From contig VZTJ01001450.1 in the NCBI GenBank assembly GCA_013397795.1, forward strand, positions 218,820-282,819: 64,000 nucleotides of DNA, given 5' to 3'. Source of the stretch: Orthonyx spaldingii (lineage: Eukaryota > Chordata > Aves > Passeriformes > Orthonychidae). Both the position numbers and the translations under genes were made by a program. The notes beneath the pieces were generated by a model, which saw only the letters and a list, made by a program, of their open reading frames with translations, was not told where the DNA came from and ran no database searches. Shown piece by piece: positions 61,001 to 64,000 of this stretch (positions are counted from its first letter, which is position 1; each line of letters begins with the position of its first letter).

Positions 61001-63046
61001 CACCTGCTGATAGGGAAGAAGCAGAAGAACCAGGAGACCACCTGAGCAGGAACAGTTACATTAAAATATTGCATGGGGTTTGAGAGCCTGAGTAGTTTTT
61101 TCCTTGGAAGAGCAGGAATGTCTGTGCAAAAGAAAAATTCATTAGATTTCAACTCTCCGTGATTTTTATTAAAGTTTACTTTAAAATTAATATCTATAAC
61201 CTGTTTAAATTTGAAGGTTTTGTTATTCTTTAAATGAATTTTATGGAGTTTTGTAATTTGGATGCCATTCAACTCTTGAGTCTGTTCTGAAACCAACGAA
61301 GAATTTGCCCTATCCATCTTAGCCTCATAATGGATAGATAGAACATATTAAGAGTTATCACCTCAAAGACAGATCAAAGTCTACTTCCTTTAATATTGAC
61401 TTTCTTTAAAAGGACCTAAATATAACCCACTAGCTAAATAATTCAATTTTCGGAGGGAGGGAAGGAACTGAGAGCATGTTTACACAACAGACCACAACAA
61501 CTCCGCAATTTTGTAATTTCTGGGAGAAGAAAAACCTTTCTCACATTTTCTGTTTAAGGAAATGTTACTCTTAGACTAAATGAGCCCAGACCTGTCAGCC
61601 ATCCAAATGGACTCTTCACTGACATAAGTGGCAAACACTTGCCTGCATTGCTGACAGCAAGAGCTCAGTTCAAGGAACAGAAGCAATGAGCTAATCTGAA
61701 TAAATGCTCCATTTTCAGATGTTTCTCAATGTTGTGCAGGGGGCTTTTTAGCTTCCCTGCTTGAGCCACTCTGATTATCAAAGGTGTTGAAAGGCAGGGC
61801 TTTCAAACCAAGTCATGTTGTTCTCTTCCTGTTCTTTCCTTACATATCCAAGTTTTGGGAAACACCTATCAGCATGCACTGATGTGATAAAACATGCTCG
61901 GTGTTCTCAGGAGCTCCAGAGCACCGTGGCAAGGCTGCATCTCTGTGTTTATGGGAATGCCAGGAGTGAGGTGCTGGGGACATATCCCGGCTATGATTGA
62001 GCAGTGCCTGGGGCCAGCCCATCCAGAGGGCTCCCCCGCAGCTGCTCCTGTTCTCTGTGCTGCCTTCTGCCCTCATGGAACATCCATGTTTTCTACCATG
62101 CTAAGCCGCGTTTGATGGGGTTTCTGGATTTTTGCAACTTCATTTTACATGGGGAAGAGACTGGAAACCCCAGATCCTTCAGCTTCTGGATGTGGAATGC
62201 TGTGCTGTGAGTGATTAATGTTCAGTGGTGGCTCTAAAAAACACTGGCCTGTATTTGGGGAACACATTCCTTGGTCTTTGCATTTCAAGTGCTGTGGAAT
62301 CAAAAAAACCCCGAGTAAACTCCACTACTGTGTTTTGTAGGATATGGGTATGAGAGTTTTAACCTCAGCCCCATTTTCTCAGGTATTTATATTTGTTATT
62401 ATCAATGCTGCTTAGGTTAAGAATTCTGATATATTTTGTACTGCTGCAATAACTGAAAACATGGGAAATGGAGGTGGGATCTTCTGTCAGTTGATTGGAA
62501 CAGCGTTTGTAAATGCCCTGGCATTCCCAAGCAGAACACACCCACTCTCCCTCGTGGCAGAGGGCACTGGGTACAGCTGCTGTAGGGGAACTGTTCTGTG
62601 AGACTGATGGCTGAGACTGAGCCCCAGCAGGTACAAACAGCAGCCAGCATCCCTGGGGAGATGCCTGCACCCAGAAGTGCAATTCCAGCTCTGCTCAGCG
62701 TCCTGCCTCTGACCGCTGCCTTCAACAAGACCCAAACCCCTTTTTTTCCATCCCCAAGTGCGTGAGTAAGGCTGCTGTCCCGTGCACACAAACGGGAAAG
62801 GTTTTGAGGGGGATTTCTGGGAGCAGGACAGTGAAACACTGCGGTGGAGCTGGCACACGTGGAAGTGAAGCACAGGCAGGTGCTGTGCCAGGAGGAGCAC
62901 GTTGGCAGTGGCAGCAGGAGCACTCTCACAGTGACCGGCCTGGCCTGGCCGGGCTGGCACGGGCTGGGAGCTGTCCCTGCCCAAAGCCAGCGGCCGTGCC
63001 CGTGCCACCCCCTGTGCCCCCGCGGGTGCCACCGAGAGCCACGTAC

Positions 63047-63273
63047 CCACTTTGAGCTCCTTGCCGAACACGGTCCTCTCGCCCAGGGCCGAGCAGTTCC
63101 AGCGCCCGTTGCGGAACTGGAACTGGCACTCGTTGATGCCCATCTGCGACCCTTCCCCGATGACAATGATCGCGTCGGGCCTGCTCTGGCAGATCGCCCG
63201 CTGCCGGGGGGCGAGCCCCGGGATCTTGTTACAGATGATGCTGGCTCCCAGGGCCACCACAGAGGAGAAGCCC
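63047..63273 (-). CDS. WNT7A: WNT7A coding exon 2 (residues 25-99)
   Basis: This 227-base exon encodes the start of the mature Wnt N-terminal domain, from GFSSVVALGASIICNK to KELKV. It contributes one base to the split Gly24 codon from exon 1 and one base to the split Gly100 codon. The acceptor is a cgttgcag at its 5' end and the donor is GTACGT. It holds four conserved cysteines and the N83 glycosylation sequon (NCSA, in RWNCSALG), which match Wnt7a of other vertebrates. The exon sits in CpG-rich sequence. The reading frame happens to stay open far upstream into intron 1 because of GC richness; that upstream stretch has no Wnt similarity and is not part of the exon. The identity is clear from the protein sequence; boundaries rest on splice consensus and phase agreement. 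Confidence 0.96.
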
Positions 63274-63479
63274 CTGCAACGAGAAGACACCGGGGGTGGC
63301 TGAGGGGGGCTCGTCCCGGAGGCAGAGGCAGCACCCGCTGCCTTCCCGTGCTGCAGGGCCCGGCGTTGGCAGGTGCCCCCGGAACACACCCGCCTTTCCC
63401 CCTGTCCCTGTCCCTCTCTCCACGCCGAGGCGGAGATAAGCAGCGCGTGGGCTCCTGCCAAAACAGGACCAAACTTCCT

Positions 63480-63955
63480 CCTTCGAGAATTAAAGCGCGT
63501 GCGGCGGCATTGCCTGCCCGGGCCTCGCACGGGAACGGGCTGGGACGGCTTTCCCACACCTGCCGAACAGTGAGCGGAGAGAGGGAGGGAGGGAGGGAGG
63601 GAGGCATGGAAGGGGGACAAGCCCCGCTCCCTGCCCCGGGGACGCGCCGCCTCCTCCCGCAGCCGGCGCACCTGGGCGGCCGGGGATGCTCCGGCCGGGA
63701 GCGCCGCCGCCCCCCCGCGCCCCTCCCGGGCGTTGTGTCCGCGGGCGGCAGCGCCGAGGGATGTCCCCGTCGCAGGTACCGGCACGGAGCGGCCGCGCTG
63801 GGACGGGCCGGCTGCCCGGGCATCCCCCGAGTGTCCCCTCCCCGCAGGGACCGCCGCGCAGCCCCTCGCAGCCCCGCACATCGCCGGCGCCGCCGCCTCG
63901 CCCCGCTGGAGGGTCGCTCCGAGGTGCGGGCGCTGTACCCATCTTTTGAGAAATA
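63480..63955. promoter_or_regulatory. CpG island upstream of exon 2
   Basis: This block has a high density of CG dinucleotides and GC-box-like strings (for example ccccgcgcccctcc at about 63711-63725) and ends abruptly in AT-rich, T-rich sequence. It may be the flank of the WNT7A promoter island or a separate internal promoter. Exon 2 itself is also CpG-rich. Function is inferred from composition only. Confidence 0.45.
63581..63604. repeat. (GGGA)n microsatellite
   Basis: Five to six tandem GGGA units lie in the intron 1 CpG-rich region. Confidence 0.8.
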
Positions 63956-64000
63956 ATCGTGATCTCCACCACCCTTACTTTTTTTTCTTTTCTTTTTTTT

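Larger units (their letters stand above)
52448..63046 (-). other. WNT7A: WNT7A intron 2
   Basis: This 10.6-kb intron has a GTACGT donor at 63041-63046 and a ccttgcag acceptor at 52448-52455. It contains the 41-bp minisatellite next to exon 3 (52476-52696), a palindrome-rich candidate element (53760-54080), two CR1 fragments (55269-55400 and 57901-58036) and a G-quadruplex motif (55650-55676). The remaining sequence is unique and without a recognisable gene. Confidence 0.9.
33562..64000 (-). other. WNT7A: WNT7A gene, 5'-truncated by the window edge
   Basis: This is the gene-level span: part of intron 1, exons 2-4, introns 2 and 3, and the probable 3' UTR. Splicing 63273-63047, 52447-52176 and 35143-34664 joins phases 2, 1 and 0 without a stop. 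It yields residues 25-349 of a Wnt protein; the first 24 residues (signal peptide, exon 1) are upstream of the window. I assign 7A, not 7B, because the C-terminal half carries the 7A-type linker (RASRNKRPTFLKIKK, then SYRKPMDTD), whereas 7B differs at many of these positions. WNT7A is a secreted ligand with known roles in dorsal limb ectoderm, reproductive tract and nervous system. All 24 expected mature-protein cysteines are present (4 in exon 2, 4 in exon 3, 16 in exon 4), so the gene looks functional. The 3' limit is inferred from a poly(A) signal and is uncertain. Confidence 0.93.
63274..64000 (-). other. WNT7A: 3' end of WNT7A intron 1, CpG-rich
   Basis: This sequence precedes the exon 2 acceptor (ag at 63274-63275) and continues beyond the window. 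It is GC-rich with many CpGs and has a GGGA microsatellite at about 63581-63604. I looked for the conserved exon 1 coding sequence (signal peptide ending in an IGG junction) on the minus strand and did not find it, so exon 1 lies further upstream. Confidence 0.8.

Noticed and set aside
34664..63273. Assignment to WNT7B
   Set aside because: The linker and following residues (RNKRPTFLKIKK, SYRKPMDTD) are of 7A type.
62487..63881. 464-codon minus-strand ORF running through WNT7A exon 2
   Set aside because: Only the 63047-63273 part has Wnt similarity; the flanks are GC-rich intron translated by chance, with splice sites on both sides of exon 2.
1..64000. Endogenous retrovirus, tRNA, rRNA, CRISPR or bacterial mobile elements
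   Set aside because: No LTR pairs, retroviral protein signatures, cloverleaf-like sequences or CRISPR-type spaced repeats were recognised. The regular repeats are minisatellites without spacers.

Overview
The window comes from a vertebrate genome, almost certainly a bird and probably a passerine. The evidence is the near-complete conservation of a single Wnt gene split by kilobase-sized introns, repeats that are essentially all CR1 LINE fragments of avian type, and overall low repeat density. There is one 151-base run of Ns (an assembly gap). I see no bacterial, viral or plasmid features.

The only protein-coding gene I can support is WNT7A, on the minus strand. Three coding exons are present: exon 2 (63047-63273), exon 3 (52176-52447) and the terminal coding exon 4 (34664-35143). 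All have consensus splice sites and compatible phases. They give residues 25-349 of a protein expected to be 349 aa. Exon 1, with the start codon and signal peptide, lies beyond position 64000. The product is a secreted, lipid-modified Wnt ligand. All 24 cysteines expected in the mature protein, the acylated serine (S206) and three N-glycosylation sequons are intact. The linker sequence identifies the 7A paralogue rather than 7B.

Layout. Positions 1-33561 are downstream of WNT7A. This is gene-free sequence with scattered CR1 fragments, two minisatellites, a CpG-rich block at about 10.8-11.5 kb and several stretches that look like conserved non-coding elements. Positions 33562-34663 are the likely 3' UTR. 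Introns fill 35144-52175 (17.0 kb), 52448-63046 (10.6 kb) and 63274-64000 (part of intron 1, with a CpG island next to exon 2). Conserved-element calls rest on composition, motif clustering and lack of repeats; no alignment was possible.

No novel biological system was found. The observations most worth checking are these: a 41-bp minisatellite beside the exon 3 acceptor that offers an in-frame alternative acceptor; a strong GC hairpin six bases after the WNT7A UGA stop; dense TALE-type and palindromic motif clusters inside the introns; and a CpG island plus GATA-motif cluster about 23 kb downstream of the gene.
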